Counted from the first letter of the stretch, positions 1-6,731 are shown. The stretch: DNA of 7,470 bases from Thermomicrobiales bacterium (GCA_025928535.1 JAICJJ010000124.1:1-7470), one strand, 5' to 3'. Program-made: numbers and translations. The notes: a model not told the origin generated them from the letters alone.

Positions 1-175
1 GAACCCCGAAGAGCGCCGCCGCGACGAGCAGGCTCCCCAGCCCGTCGAAGGTGACGTCGTCGAACGCCCAGGCGACGACGGCGAGCACGATCGCGTTGGC
101 GGCCCACGAGAGCAGCAGCTGGCGCAGGAAGAGCACGGCCGGACTGTCCTGCGGCGGCGGATCGCGATGCCTCAC
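1..175 (-). CDS. Phage-holin family (superfamily IV type) membrane protein, 5' part only
   Basis: The minus strand encodes the first 58 residues of a small integral membrane protein that continues beyond the left edge. After a short polar N-terminus (RHRDPPPQDSP) comes FLRQLLLSWAAN, a hydrophobic helix at about residues 15-36, then AFDDVTFDG and the start of a second helix (LLVAAALFGV). The pattern of helix, short loop with a V-T-x-D-G turn, helix is what I know from the mycobacterial-type four-helix phage holin superfamily IV (PF04020), usually about 110-130 residues. Function in most bacteria is unknown. The start is uncertain: GTG at 173-175 is used here, and another in-frame GTG lies at 197-199, just after an upstream stop. 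Neither has a strong ribosome site. The gene is divergent from the sulfatase. Family assignment rests on pattern recognition of a partial sequence. Confidence 0.6.
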   Translation of the reverse strand, partial: MRHRDPPPQDSPAVLFLRQLLLSWAANAIVLAVVAWAFDDVTFDGLGSLLVAAALFGV

Positions 176-184
176 CCCCGCCGG

Positions 185-199
185 GTGACGTGGCGTCAC
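185..199. promoter_or_regulatory. Perfect 6-bp inverted repeat between divergent genes
   Basis: GTGACG (185-190) and CGTCAC (194-199) are perfect inverted arms separated by TGG. The site lies in the short gap between the divergent holin-like gene and the sulfatase, about 50 bases before the sulfatase start. Dyads of this size in a divergent gap are typical operator sites. No regulator gene is present in the window, and no convincing -35/-10 pair is visible beside it. It also covers one of the two possible GTG starts of the leftward gene. Confidence 0.3.
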
Positions 200-248
200 T
201 CACGCGCGCGCGACCGTCTCGCCAAGCCACTCCCGAAAGGAGCAGACG

Positions 249-2570
249 ATGCCGAAGCCGTTCAAGGGCCGGATCGAGCGGGACATCCGAGACTCCGTCC
301 CCGACTGGGACGCGTTCCTTCCCGACAAGGCGCCCGCGGGCGCACCGAACGTGCTCGTCGTGCTCTACGACGACACCGGCGTCGCGGCGTGGTCGCCCTA
401 CGGCGGACGCATCCAGATGCCGACGCTGCAGCGGCTCGCCGACAACGGCCTCACCTACTCCCAGTGGCACACGACCGCCCTGTGCTCCCCGACGCGATCG
501 TGCTTCCTGACCGGCCGCAACCACCACCAGAACGGCTTCGGCTCCATTTCCGAATCGGCCGTCGGCTTCCCCGGCTACAACGGCCACATTCCGGCGAACA
601 TCGCGACGATGGCGACGGTGCTGCGCGACGCCGGCTGGGCCACCCTCTGGATCGGCAAGAACCACAACGTTCCGGTCGACGCCTTCGACATGGGCGCGAA
701 CAAGAAGCGCTGGCCGCTCGGCCTCGGCTACGACCGCTTCTACGGCTTCCTCGGCGGCGAGACGAACCAGTGGTATCCCGAGTTGATCGAAGACAACCAC
801 TTCATCGACCAACCCTATCAACCGGAGGAGGGTTACCACTTCTCCAAGGACATCGCCGACCAGGCGATCCAGTTCATTCGCGACGTCAAGCAGGCGCGGC
901 CGGACAAGCCCTGGTACATGTGGTATTGCCCGGGCGCCAACCACGCCCCGCACCACGCGCCGCAGGAGTACATCGACAAATACAAGGGGAAGTTCGACGA
1001 CGGCTACGAAGCCTATCGCGAATGGGTGCTGCCGCGGATGATCGAGCGCGGCATCCTCCCGGAAGGCACGCAACTGACGCCGATCAACCCGATGCCGGAA
1101 GGCACGCACGATCCGAACGACGATGTCCGGCCATGGGATTCGCTCTCGGACGACGAGAAGAAACTCTTCTCCCGGATGGCGGAAGTCTACGCCGGCTATT
1201 CCGAATACACCGACGCCCAGATCGGGCGGGTCATCGACTACCTCGAGGAGTCGGGGCAACTCGACAACACGCTCATCATCTACGCCGCCGACAACGGCGC
1301 CTCCGGCGAAGGAAGCCCGAACGGCTCGGTCAACGAAAACAAGTTCTTCAACGGCTTTCCGGACGACATCGCGCAAAACATGGCGATGATCGACAAACTC
1401 GGCTCGCCCGACACCTACAACCACTACCCGACCGGCTGGGCCGTCGCCTTTTCCACCCCGTACAAGATGTTCAAGCGCTACAGCTACGCTGGCGGCACCT
1501 GCGACCCGCTCGTGATCTCATGGCCGAAGGGGATCAAGGCCCGGGGCGAGGTGCGGACCCAATATCACCACGTCACCGACATCGTGCCGACGATCCTCGA
1601 CTGCTGCGGCGTGTCGTTCCCCGACGTGGTCGACGACATCGAGCAGGTTCCACTCGCCGGGGCCTCGATGCGCTCCAGCTTCGATGACGCGAGTGCGCCG
1701 ACGCCGCGGGAAACCCAGTACTACGAGATGGTCGGCACCCGCGGCATCTGGCACAAGGGGTGGAAGGCGGTCGCCGTCCATGGCCCGATGCCGTCAAACC
1801 TCGGCCATTTCGACCAGGATCGGTGGCAACTCTTCCATGCCGACGAAGATCGCTCCGAGGCGATCGACCTGGCGCAAGAAAATCCGCAAAAACTCAAGGA
1901 CCTGGTCGATCTCTGGATGACCGAAGCGCAAAAGTACAACGTCCTGCCGCTCGACGATGTCGGGGTCGCCGACATTCACAAGCTGGAATATCACGTCGCC
2001 GCGCCGAAGACCGGGCGCTACGTCTACTACCCGGACACGACCGAGATCCCCGAAGCGTCGGCGGCGCGGACGTTGGGCGTGTCGTTCAAGATTCTGGCCG
2101 AGGTCGAATTCACCAAGGACACGCAAGGCATCATCGTCGCGCAAGGATCGCGCTTCGGCGGCTACGCGCTCTTCGTCAAGGGCGGCAAACTCGTCTTCGT
2201 CTACAACTTCCTCGGGATTCCCCCCGAGCAACGGCTTTCCGCCGACGCGCCGAAATCGGGCGCCCACGTCGTCGGCGTCGAGTTCGCCAAGGAAAAAGAC
2301 GGCGAGCACGGCGAGGGCATCGGCACGATGACGCTCTACGTCGATGACAAGGCGGTCGACAAAGGCGATTTCCGGACGCAGTCAGGCCATTACGCGCTCT
2401 GCGGCGAGGGATTGTGCGTCGGCCGCGACAGCGGCGACGCGGTCAGCAGCGAGTACACGCCGCAATTCCCCTTCACGGGCGGCCGCATCGCTCAGGTCGT
2501 CTACGACGTCGCGGACGACGTCTACCTCGACGTGGAACGGCAGATGGCCGCCGCCCTGGCCCGGGACTGA
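249..2570 (+). CDS. Formylglycine-dependent arylsulfatase with C-terminal concanavalin-like domain
   Basis: This is a 773-residue sulfatase of the alkaline-phosphatase fold, hydrolysing sulfate esters. The signature C-x-P-x-R is Cys79-Ser-Pro-Thr-Arg83, followed by LTGRNHHQNGFG. Cys79 is the residue that a formylglycine-generating enzyme would oxidise; none is encoded here. Likely metal and sulfate ligands are Asp41-Asp42 (LYDDTG), Lys137 and His139 (IGKNHN), His232 (GANHAPHHAP), Asp348-Asn349 (AADNG) and Lys406 or Lys409 (TPYKMFKRYSYAGGT). The end of the catalytic domain is marked by DQDRWQLFHADEDRSE (522-537). Residues about 590-770 form a beta-rich domain (GIIVAQGSRFGGYALFVKGG) seen in the long arylsulfatases of the AtsA/AtsD group, consistent with the length. 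The start is set by AAAGGAG at 236-242, six bases before ATG. No signal peptide or membrane segment is present, so it should be cytoplasmic. The natural substrate cannot be read from sequence. A DUF1254 gene follows after 124 bases. Confidence 0.96.
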   Translation: MPKPFKGRIERDIRDSVPDWDAFLPDKAPAGAPNVLVVLYDDTGVAAWSPYGGRIQMPTLQRLADNGLTYSQWHTTALCSPTRSCFLTGRNHHQNGFGSISESAVGFPGYNGHIPANIATMATVLRDAGWATLWIGKNHNVPVDAFDMGANKKRWPLGLGYDRFYGFLGGETNQWYPELIEDNHFIDQPYQPEEGYHFSKDIADQAIQFIRDVKQARPDKPWYMWYCPGANHAPHHAPQEYIDKYKGKFDDGYEAYREWVLPRMIERGILPEGTQLTPINPMPEGTHDPNDDVRPWDSLSDDEKKLFSRMAEVYAGYSEYTDAQIGRVIDYLEESGQLDNTLIIYAADNGASGEGSPNGSVNENKFFNGFPDDIAQNMAMIDKLGSPDTYNHYPTGWAVAFSTPYKMFKRYSYAGGTCDPLVISWPKGIKARGEVRTQYHHVTDIVPTILDCCGVSFPDVVDDIEQVPLAGASMRSSFDDASAPTPRETQYYEMVGTRGIWHKGWKAVAVHGPMPSNLGHFDQDRWQLFHADEDRSEAIDLAQENPQKLKDLVDLWMTEAQKYNVLPLDDVGVADIHKLEYHVAAPKTGRYVYYPDTTEIPEASAARTLGVSFKILAEVEFTKDTQGIIVAQGSRFGGYALFVKGGKLVFVYNFLGIPPEQRLSADAPKSGAHVVGVEFAKEKDGEHGEGIGTMTLYVDDKAVDKGDFRTQSGHYALCGEGLCVGRDSGDAVSSEYTPQFPFTGGRIAQVVYDVADDVYLDVERQMAAALARD

Positions 2571-2639
2571 CCGGGGCCGGAGTGGCCGGCCGAACCGCGT
2601 CGACATCCAGCCAGGCGGCGGAACCGAGTCGGACGACCG

Positions 2640-2681
2640 GCGCTCCCTTCGACTTCGCGCCGAAACCCCCGCCGGGAGCGC
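2640..2681 (+). promoter_or_regulatory. 8-bp inverted repeat abutting the DUF1254 ribosome site
   Basis: GCGCTCCC (2640-2647) and GGGAGCGC (2674-2681) are perfect complementary arms enclosing 26 bases, within which TTCG and CGAA can form a small inner stem. The right arm ends exactly where the AAGGAGG ribosome site (2682-2688) begins. As RNA it could form a structured leader in front of the first DUF1254 gene. There is no T-run, so it is not a classic terminator. Long loops of GC-rich arms also occur by chance. Confidence 0.25.
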
Positions 2682-2694
2682 AAGGAGGGCCAAA

Positions 2695-4107
2695 ATGCCG
2701 GAACTCAATCCACAGCCGTTGCCGCCGTCGCCGAGGTGGGCCGACGCGATGCCGCCCGGTCCGGTTGCCGGCACGAAGATCACGGCCGCCTATGCCGCGC
2801 AGGTCGCCCGCGACGCCTACTTCTTGGCGTGGCCGATGGTCAATCTCTACAATCGGCGGCTCGGCTTCGCGCCGGTGACCGAAATCTTCCGGTCCGGCCC
2901 CCTGGTCAACGCCCCGCTCAATCAACTCGCGATGTTCAGCGACTACATCGAGCCGAGCGAGCGCAGCGTCGCCTGCCCCAACCAGGACGTGGTCTACGGC
3001 GCGGGGCAGATCGCGCTCGATCTGTCGCCGGTGGTGATCCAGGTTCCCGATTTCGGCGATCGCTTCTGGGTCTACCAGATCGTCGACGCGCGCACCGACG
3101 GCTTCGCCAACATCGGCGCGATGTACGCCACGACGCCCGGCTTCTACATGCTGGTTGGCCCGACTTGGCAGGAGGCGGTCCCGGCGGGCATCACACGCGT
3201 CTTTCGGTCATCGACGAACACCGGGTTTGTCGGCCCCCGCGTCTTCATGGACGACACGCCGGAAGACCGGCAGGCGATCCAGCCTTTGCTGCGGCAGATC
3301 ATGATGTACCCACTGGCCGACTACGACGGCACGATGAAAAGCAAGGACTGGACCGCGCTGCCAACCGTGCCCCCGCCGCCGAGCGGCGAGGCTGAGACGA
3401 AGTGGGTCTTTCCGGAGAAATTCGTCGATCAACTGCCGGCCGTGCTCGCCGACGCGCCGCCGCTGCCGGGGGAAGAAGCGCGCTACGCGCAAGTGCTGGC
3501 GGTGCTGGACGCGGCGAACGCCGATCCGGCGCTCAAGGACGCCATGACGCAGGCGGCGGCCGAAGCCGACGCGCAACTCGTCGCGCCCCTCTTCGAGTTT
3601 CGCAATTACGGTTTGCAACTGCCGCACCACTGGAGCACGGTCGCCAACGGCGCCAATTTCGGCGTCGACTACTTCACCCGGACGGCCGTCGCCAAATCGA
3701 ACATCTACGTCAACCGGCCGGAGCAGGCGCAATACTTCTACCAGGACCTGGACGCGGACGGGCGCCGGCTCAACGGCGCCCATCGCTACGCCGTCACCTT
3801 CGCCAGGAACGCCACGCCGCCAGTGCATGGCTTCTGGTCGTTGACGCTCTACAACGAGCATCACTTCTTCGTCTCCAACGACCTCAACCGCTACTCGCTC
3901 GGAACCAAGAACAAGGATCTCGTCGTCGGGAGCGACGGATCGCTGACGCTCGCCGTCCAGGCCGATTCGCCGGAGAACGCGAATCGACCGAACTGGCTGC
4001 CCGCGCCGAAAGACGCCGACTTTTCGCTCTACCTGCGCGCCTACTGGCCAAAGGCGGCGATCACCGATGGGTCGTGGACGCCGCCGGCCGTGCGGCGCCT
4101 GGCCTGA
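2695..4107 (+). CDS. DUF1254/DUF1214 protein, first of a tandem pair
   Basis: This is a 470-residue protein of the DUF1254/DUF1214 family (PF06863 plus PF06742), whose reaction is not established as far as I know. The DUF1254 part covers about residues 33-170 and includes RDAYFLAWPMVNLYNR near the N-terminus, CPNQDVVYG (94-102) and VPDFGDRFWVYQIVDAR (117-133). A variable middle with a proline-rich turn (PTVPPPPSG) follows. The DUF1214 part occupies about 355-465, with HGFWSLTLYNEHHFF (378-392), DSPENANRPNWLPAP (424-438) and LYLRAYWPKAA near the end. The start is fixed by AAGGAGG at 2682-2688, six bases before ATG; the frame stays open upstream into the sulfatase, but that extension is an overlap artefact. 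No signal peptide is visible, whereas many family members are exported. It lies 124 bases after the sulfatase on the same strand, so cotranscription is likely. Confidence 0.93.
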   Translation: MPELNPQPLPPSPRWADAMPPGPVAGTKITAAYAAQVARDAYFLAWPMVNLYNRRLGFAPVTEIFRSGPLVNAPLNQLAMFSDYIEPSERSVACPNQDVVYGAGQIALDLSPVVIQVPDFGDRFWVYQIVDARTDGFANIGAMYATTPGFYMLVGPTWQEAVPAGITRVFRSSTNTGFVGPRVFMDDTPEDRQAIQPLLRQIMMYPLADYDGTMKSKDWTALPTVPPPPSGEAETKWVFPEKFVDQLPAVLADAPPLPGEEARYAQVLAVLDAANADPALKDAMTQAAAEADAQLVAPLFEFRNYGLQLPHHWSTVANGANFGVDYFTRTAVAKSNIYVNRPEQAQYFYQDLDADGRRLNGAHRYAVTFARNATPPVHGFWSLTLYNEHHFFVSNDLNRYSLGTKNKDLVVGSDGSLTLAVQADSPENANRPNWLPAPKDADFSLYLRAYWPKAAITDGSWTPPAVRRLA

Positions 4108-4234
4108 CGTGACCGAGGGCGCCCGCGGCGTCCAACCGCTGGTCGGATCTGGCGACGCTGCGCCCGGAACCAGTCCAGGCTCCCGAAATGACCAGGCGCC
4201 GAGGACGCGGCCGCCGCTCTGCCGCTGCGGATCG
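4108..4234. other. Intergenic stretch without a recognised gene
   Basis: The 263-base gap between the two DUF1254 genes has no gene in its first half. I see no terminator with a T-run and no clear promoter there. The second half holds the signal-peptide-like remnant described separately. The unusually long gap within an otherwise compact cluster fits decay of the start of the downstream gene. Confidence 0.4.
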
Positions 4235-4324
4235 ATGAGGAGGATGGCCGTCACAAATTGACGCTCCCTGCTGGCCGCCGGCTTGATCGCGGCCGCGTTT
4301 CCGCCCGCGCGGAGCCGCGCGGGG
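4235..4324 (+). pseudogene. Broken twin-arginine signal peptide upstream of second DUF1254 gene
   Basis: From ATG 4235 the frame reads MRRMAVTN, then TGA (4259-4261), then RSLLAAGLIAAAFPPARSRA and G. If the TGA were CGA (one base change), this would be a textbook Tat leader: N-R-R-S-L-L, a hydrophobic core of alanine and leucine, and a cleavage-like S-R-A. Many DUF1254 proteins carry such leaders. The remnant is in a different frame from the gene that starts at 4371; in that gene's own frame a TGA lies at 4284-4286. Joining leader and gene therefore needs both the nonsense codon reverted and a net one-base shift. The family knowledge is established; that this is a remnant is inference. Two sequencing errors are an alternative. 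Confidence 0.5.
4304..4323 (+). repeat. Perfect 8-bp hairpin upstream of second DUF1254 gene
   Basis: CCCGCGCG (4304-4311) and CGCGCGGG (4316-4323) are complementary around a four-base loop, GAGC. In RNA this would be a very stable hairpin 47 bases before the ATG at 4371. It does not cover the ribosome site (GGAGG, 4356-4360) and has no T-run. It lies inside the signal-peptide remnant, so it may simply reflect the codons for P-A-R-S-R-A-G. Confidence 0.3.
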
Positions 4325-4370
4325 GACTGGCTCGCTGATCGAGACGTCTATTCGCGGAGGACGCTACGCC

Positions 4371-5720
4371 ATGCAAGGCACACCCACGCCCGCCCTGACC
4401 CCCGACAATGCTCGCGCCATCGCCAGGGACGCCTACATCTATGGCTTTCCGATCGTCGACAATTACCGCATCCTCAACGCCTACTTCGTCAACCGGGCGA
4501 GCCCCGAATACAAAACGACCTGGAACACGCTCTACAGCATCGCCCACGTCTACACCCCCGCCGACACGGCGGTGCAGACGCCGAACTCCGACACGCCCTA
4601 TTCGTTCGTCGGCGCCGATCTGCGCGCCGAGCCGCTGGTCCTGACCGTGCCGAAGATCGAGGACCACCGCTATTACTCGCTGCAATTTGTCGACCTCTAC
4701 ACCTTCAACTTCGCCTATGTGGGCAGCCGCGCCACTGGCAACGGCGGCGGGACCTACCTGCTCGCTGGCCCGGGCTGGCGCGGCGACACGCCGCCGGGGA
4801 TCGACAAGGTGATCACGTGTGATACGGAACTCGCGCTCGTCATCTATCGCACGCAGTTGTTCGATCCGGGCGACCTCGCCAACGTCGAAAGGATTCAGGC
4901 CGGGTACAAGGCTCAGACCCTGTCCGCGTTTCTGGGCGAGCCGGCGCCAGCGCCGGCCCCGGCGATCGATTTTTATCCGCCGTTGAGCGCCGAGGACGAG
5001 CGGACGTCCCTGACCTTTTTCGACGAACTCGATTTCCTCTTGCAGTTTTGTCCCGTCGTGGCGTCAGAGGTCGATCTGCGACAGCGGTTCAGCCGATTGG
5101 GCATCGCCGCCAGCCAGCATTTCGATCCCGAAACGCTGGGGCCGGATATTCGGCAGGCCGTGCAGGACGGCATCGCCGACGCCTGGAGCGCGGTGGCGGA
5201 GGTCAATCAGGAGATCGCCGCGGGCAAGGTGGACTCGGGCGATCTGTTCGGCACGCGGGAATATCTGAAGAACAACGACCTTTACCGCATGGCGGGCGTC
5301 ATCCTGGGCATCTTTGGCAACTCAAAAGACGAAGCGCTCTATCCGGCGTATCTGGTGGACGCGGAGGGCCAGCCCCTTGACGGCTCCAAACACGATTACA
5401 CGTTGCGCTTCGCCCCGGGCGGGGAGCCGCCGGTGAACGCATTCTGGTCGGTCACAATGTATACGTTTCCGGCCAGCCTGCTCTACGCCAACCCGATCGA
5501 CCGCTATCTGATCAACTCGCCGATGCTGCCCGATCTGGTCAAAGACCCCGACGGCGGCGTCACGATCTCTGTCCAGCACGATTCCCCGGGCGCCGCGAGA
5601 GAGGCCAACTGGCTTCCCGCGCCGGCCGGCCCCTTCAAGATGGTGATGCGGCTCTACTGGCCAAAGTCGGCAGCTTTGGATGGAACCTGGACCGTGCCGC
5701 CGCTGGAGCGGACGTCCTGA
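4371..5720 (+). CDS. DUF1254/DUF1214 protein, second of a tandem pair
   Basis: This 449-residue protein belongs to a different branch of the DUF1254/DUF1214 family from its neighbour. The N-terminal DUF1254 part includes RDAYIYGFPIVDNYRIL (19-35), AVQTPNSDTPYSFVGADLRAE (67-87, key P71-N72-S73-D74) and YYSLQFVDLYTFNFAYVGSR (101-120). A linker PAPAPAPA (191-198) follows, then a helical middle. DUF1214 covers about 335-440 with NAFWSVTMY (356-364), NRYLINS-like DRYLINSPMLP (377-387), DSPGAAREANWLPAP (404-418) and MRLYWPKSAALDGTW (426-440). No reaction is established. GGAGG at 4356-4360 lies ten bases before ATG, an acceptable site, and the frame has a stop at 4284-4286, so this is the first usable ATG. 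As annotated it lacks a signal peptide; a likely former leader lies just upstream in another frame. The protein is otherwise complete and unbroken, so it may now act in the cytoplasm. Confidence 0.93.
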   Translation: MQGTPTPALTPDNARAIARDAYIYGFPIVDNYRILNAYFVNRASPEYKTTWNTLYSIAHVYTPADTAVQTPNSDTPYSFVGADLRAEPLVLTVPKIEDHRYYSLQFVDLYTFNFAYVGSRATGNGGGTYLLAGPGWRGDTPPGIDKVITCDTELALVIYRTQLFDPGDLANVERIQAGYKAQTLSAFLGEPAPAPAPAIDFYPPLSAEDERTSLTFFDELDFLLQFCPVVASEVDLRQRFSRLGIAASQHFDPETLGPDIRQAVQDGIADAWSAVAEVNQEIAAGKVDSGDLFGTREYLKNNDLYRMAGVILGIFGNSKDEALYPAYLVDAEGQPLDGSKHDYTLRFAPGGEPPVNAFWSVTMYTFPASLLYANPIDRYLINSPMLPDLVKDPDGGVTISVQHDSPGAAREANWLPAPAGPFKMVMRLYWPKSAALDGTWTVPPLERTS

Positions 5721-5742
5721 CCGCCGGTTGGAAGGAGAGACC

Positions 5743-5820
5743 ATGGCGAACGACGGTCGCGGCTGGATTGGAACGGCAGCCGCGGAGTGGATCGCCACCG
5801 AATGCGCCGCCGGATCGCTC
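5743..5820 (+). pseudogene. Truncated N-terminus of a plus-strand gene, possibly NhaA-type antiporter
   Basis: A strong ribosome site (AAGGAG, 5732-5737) lies five bases before ATG 5743, only 22 bases after the second DUF1254 gene. The frame reads MANDGRGWIG, TAAAEWIATE, CAAGSL and then loses any protein-like character, becoming a run of R, P and S until a stop at 5941-5943 (66 codons in all). The stretch E-W-I-A-T-E-C-A-A-G-S-L resembles the first helix of NhaA sodium/proton antiporters, which often read F-L-x-x-E-A-A-G-G-x-L-L. The change in character falls at the end of the minus-strand HEPN gene (stop at 5819-5821), suggesting that the toxin-antitoxin segment replaced the rest. The start is well supported; the NhaA identity rests on about 12 residues. 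Confidence 0.35.
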
Positions 5821-6311
5821 AGGCGTCGCGCGCGAAACGCTCCCCCTCCAGCCAGGTCGAAGGCGATGAGCTCGGCGTGGACGGCTCGCACGATCGGCGG
5901 CAAGCGAACGGCCAGCCGACCGACCCGCTCCGAATCGAGTTGAAAGGCGTAGACGTGCCGGACCACGTGACGGAAGCGCAACTATTCGTCAACGTCGCGA
6001 GCCGTCGCCATCGAGAGGACGGAAGGCCGAATTCCCGGCAATTCAATCGTCATCTGCCGCGGGAGTTCGCGATGCCAATCCGGCCCGGTCGGCACATTCT
6101 GGTCCACGTCCGTTGCGATGTGGCTGAAGATGCGCTCCGGGCCCGTACAAAAATCGTGCAGATTGAGCGCCGCGGCGTCGAGCAGCAGATCCTGATCGGC
6201 CGTGTGCTGGCGACGCGCCTGGATGGCTCGCTCGACGCGCTCCACGACATGATCGAGTTCGGTGCGGTCCTGGCGGATGCGGCCGGCAAGAATGGCGTAG
6301 CGGCCGATCAC
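5819..6311 (-). pseudogene. HepT-like HEPN RNase toxin, broken by a nonsense codon and a frameshift
   Basis: The GTG start (6309-6311) overlaps the stop of the MNT gene as GTGA, a typical coupled toxin/antitoxin junction. It reads VIGRYAILAGRIRQDRTELD and continues as a helical protein with DLLLDAAALNLHDFCTGPER (41-60) and VPTGPDWHRELPRQM (73-87), the pattern of HepT-like RNase toxins. After residue 109 (ARDVDE) a TAG stop stands at 5982-5984. The same frame then continues with LRFRHVVRHVYAFQLDSERV, holding R114-x4-H119-x-Y121. In known HepT toxins this is the catalytic motif, and the tyrosine is AMPylated by the MNT partner. TAG is one base from the Tyr codons TAC/TAT, and I recall D-E-Y-L-R-F-R-H in relatives. 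Near 5855-5865 the frame must shift to reach TWLEGERFARDA and its TGA (5819-5821). Any product should lack nuclease activity. Confidence 0.75.
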
Positions 6312-6688
6312 AGGGGGACGCCCTCCCGTTCGATGGATTCCAGCACGGTGCCCTTGCACGCGCCGACATCGACGAGGTTGACGGGGACGTCCGGATCGAG
6401 GTCCATCACCATCCCGATCGCCCGAAACGTGTCGTCGGGCCGCAGCCCCCAGGCCGCGACATCGACGTCCGACCAGGGCGAGAAGCAGCCGGGACGGACC
6501 AGCGACCCGAAGACGACGACCCGATCGGCGCCGAATCGCCGGCGCAATTCCACCGCCGCCCGCCGCGCCAACGCTCAGGCGCGTTCTTCCCGGGCGGCCA
6601 GTGCTTCGCGCTCAGCCTGCAGGCGTCGCCGCGCCGCAGCGCGGTACGCGGCCATTGCTTCGGGGCTGATCTCACGCGCCGTCGCCAT
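6308..6688 (-). pseudogene. MNT-type nucleotidyltransferase antitoxin, interrupted by in-frame TGA
   Basis: From ATG 6686-6688 the frame reads MATAREISPEAMAAYRAAAR and on to AAREERA, then TGA at 6575-6577 (codon 38), then ALARRAAVELRRRFGADRVV. The nucleotidyltransferase core follows: F-G-S-L-V-R (Gly61, Ser62, Arg65), W-S-D-V-D (Asp74, Asp76), and V-N-L-V-D (104-107 region), ending GVPL at codon 126. These are the GSx(n)DxD motifs of MNT antitoxins, which AMPylate the HepT partner. TGA is one base from TGG, and a Trp fits that place in relatives as I remember them. A TTG at 6569-6571 lies one codon after the stop and could restart an 87-residue protein with the whole core. The ribosome site (GGAG, 6701-6704) is 12 bases from the ATG, rather far. 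Full-length MNT antitoxins of this type are about 120-140 residues, so only the nonsense codon breaks it. Confidence 0.75.
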
Positions 6689-6731
6689 CGAACGCCAACG
6701 CTCCGTATCGAATCAAGGACTGATCGCGCGT

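Noticed and set aside
167..1687. 506-codon frame overlapping the sulfatase on the plus strand
   Set aside because: Extremely arginine-rich alternate frame of the sulfatase, which is unambiguous in frame 249-2570.
2344..2694. Upstream extension of the first DUF1254 gene into the sulfatase
   Set aside because: The extra 117 codons overlap the sulfatase in another frame and have no family character; the AAGGAGG at 2682-2688 sets the start at 2695.
3208..4254. 348-codon minus-strand frame opposite the first DUF1254 gene
   Set aside because: Antisense shadow of a well-supported gene, with low-complexity R/V-rich composition and no ribosome site.
4940..4957. GCCGGCGC-CA-GCGCCGGC palindrome inside the second DUF1254 gene
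   Set aside because: It falls in codons for the alternating Pro-Ala linker and is explained by that repeat.
5322..5981. 219-codon minus-strand frame as an independent gene
   Set aside because: Its first 40 residues are the in-frame continuation of the HEPN toxin beyond the TAG; the rest is antisense to the second DUF1254 gene.
6575..6577. TGA read as Trp by a variant genetic code
   Set aside because: The sulfatase and first DUF1254 gene end at TGA followed by non-protein-like sequence, so TGA is a stop in this organism.
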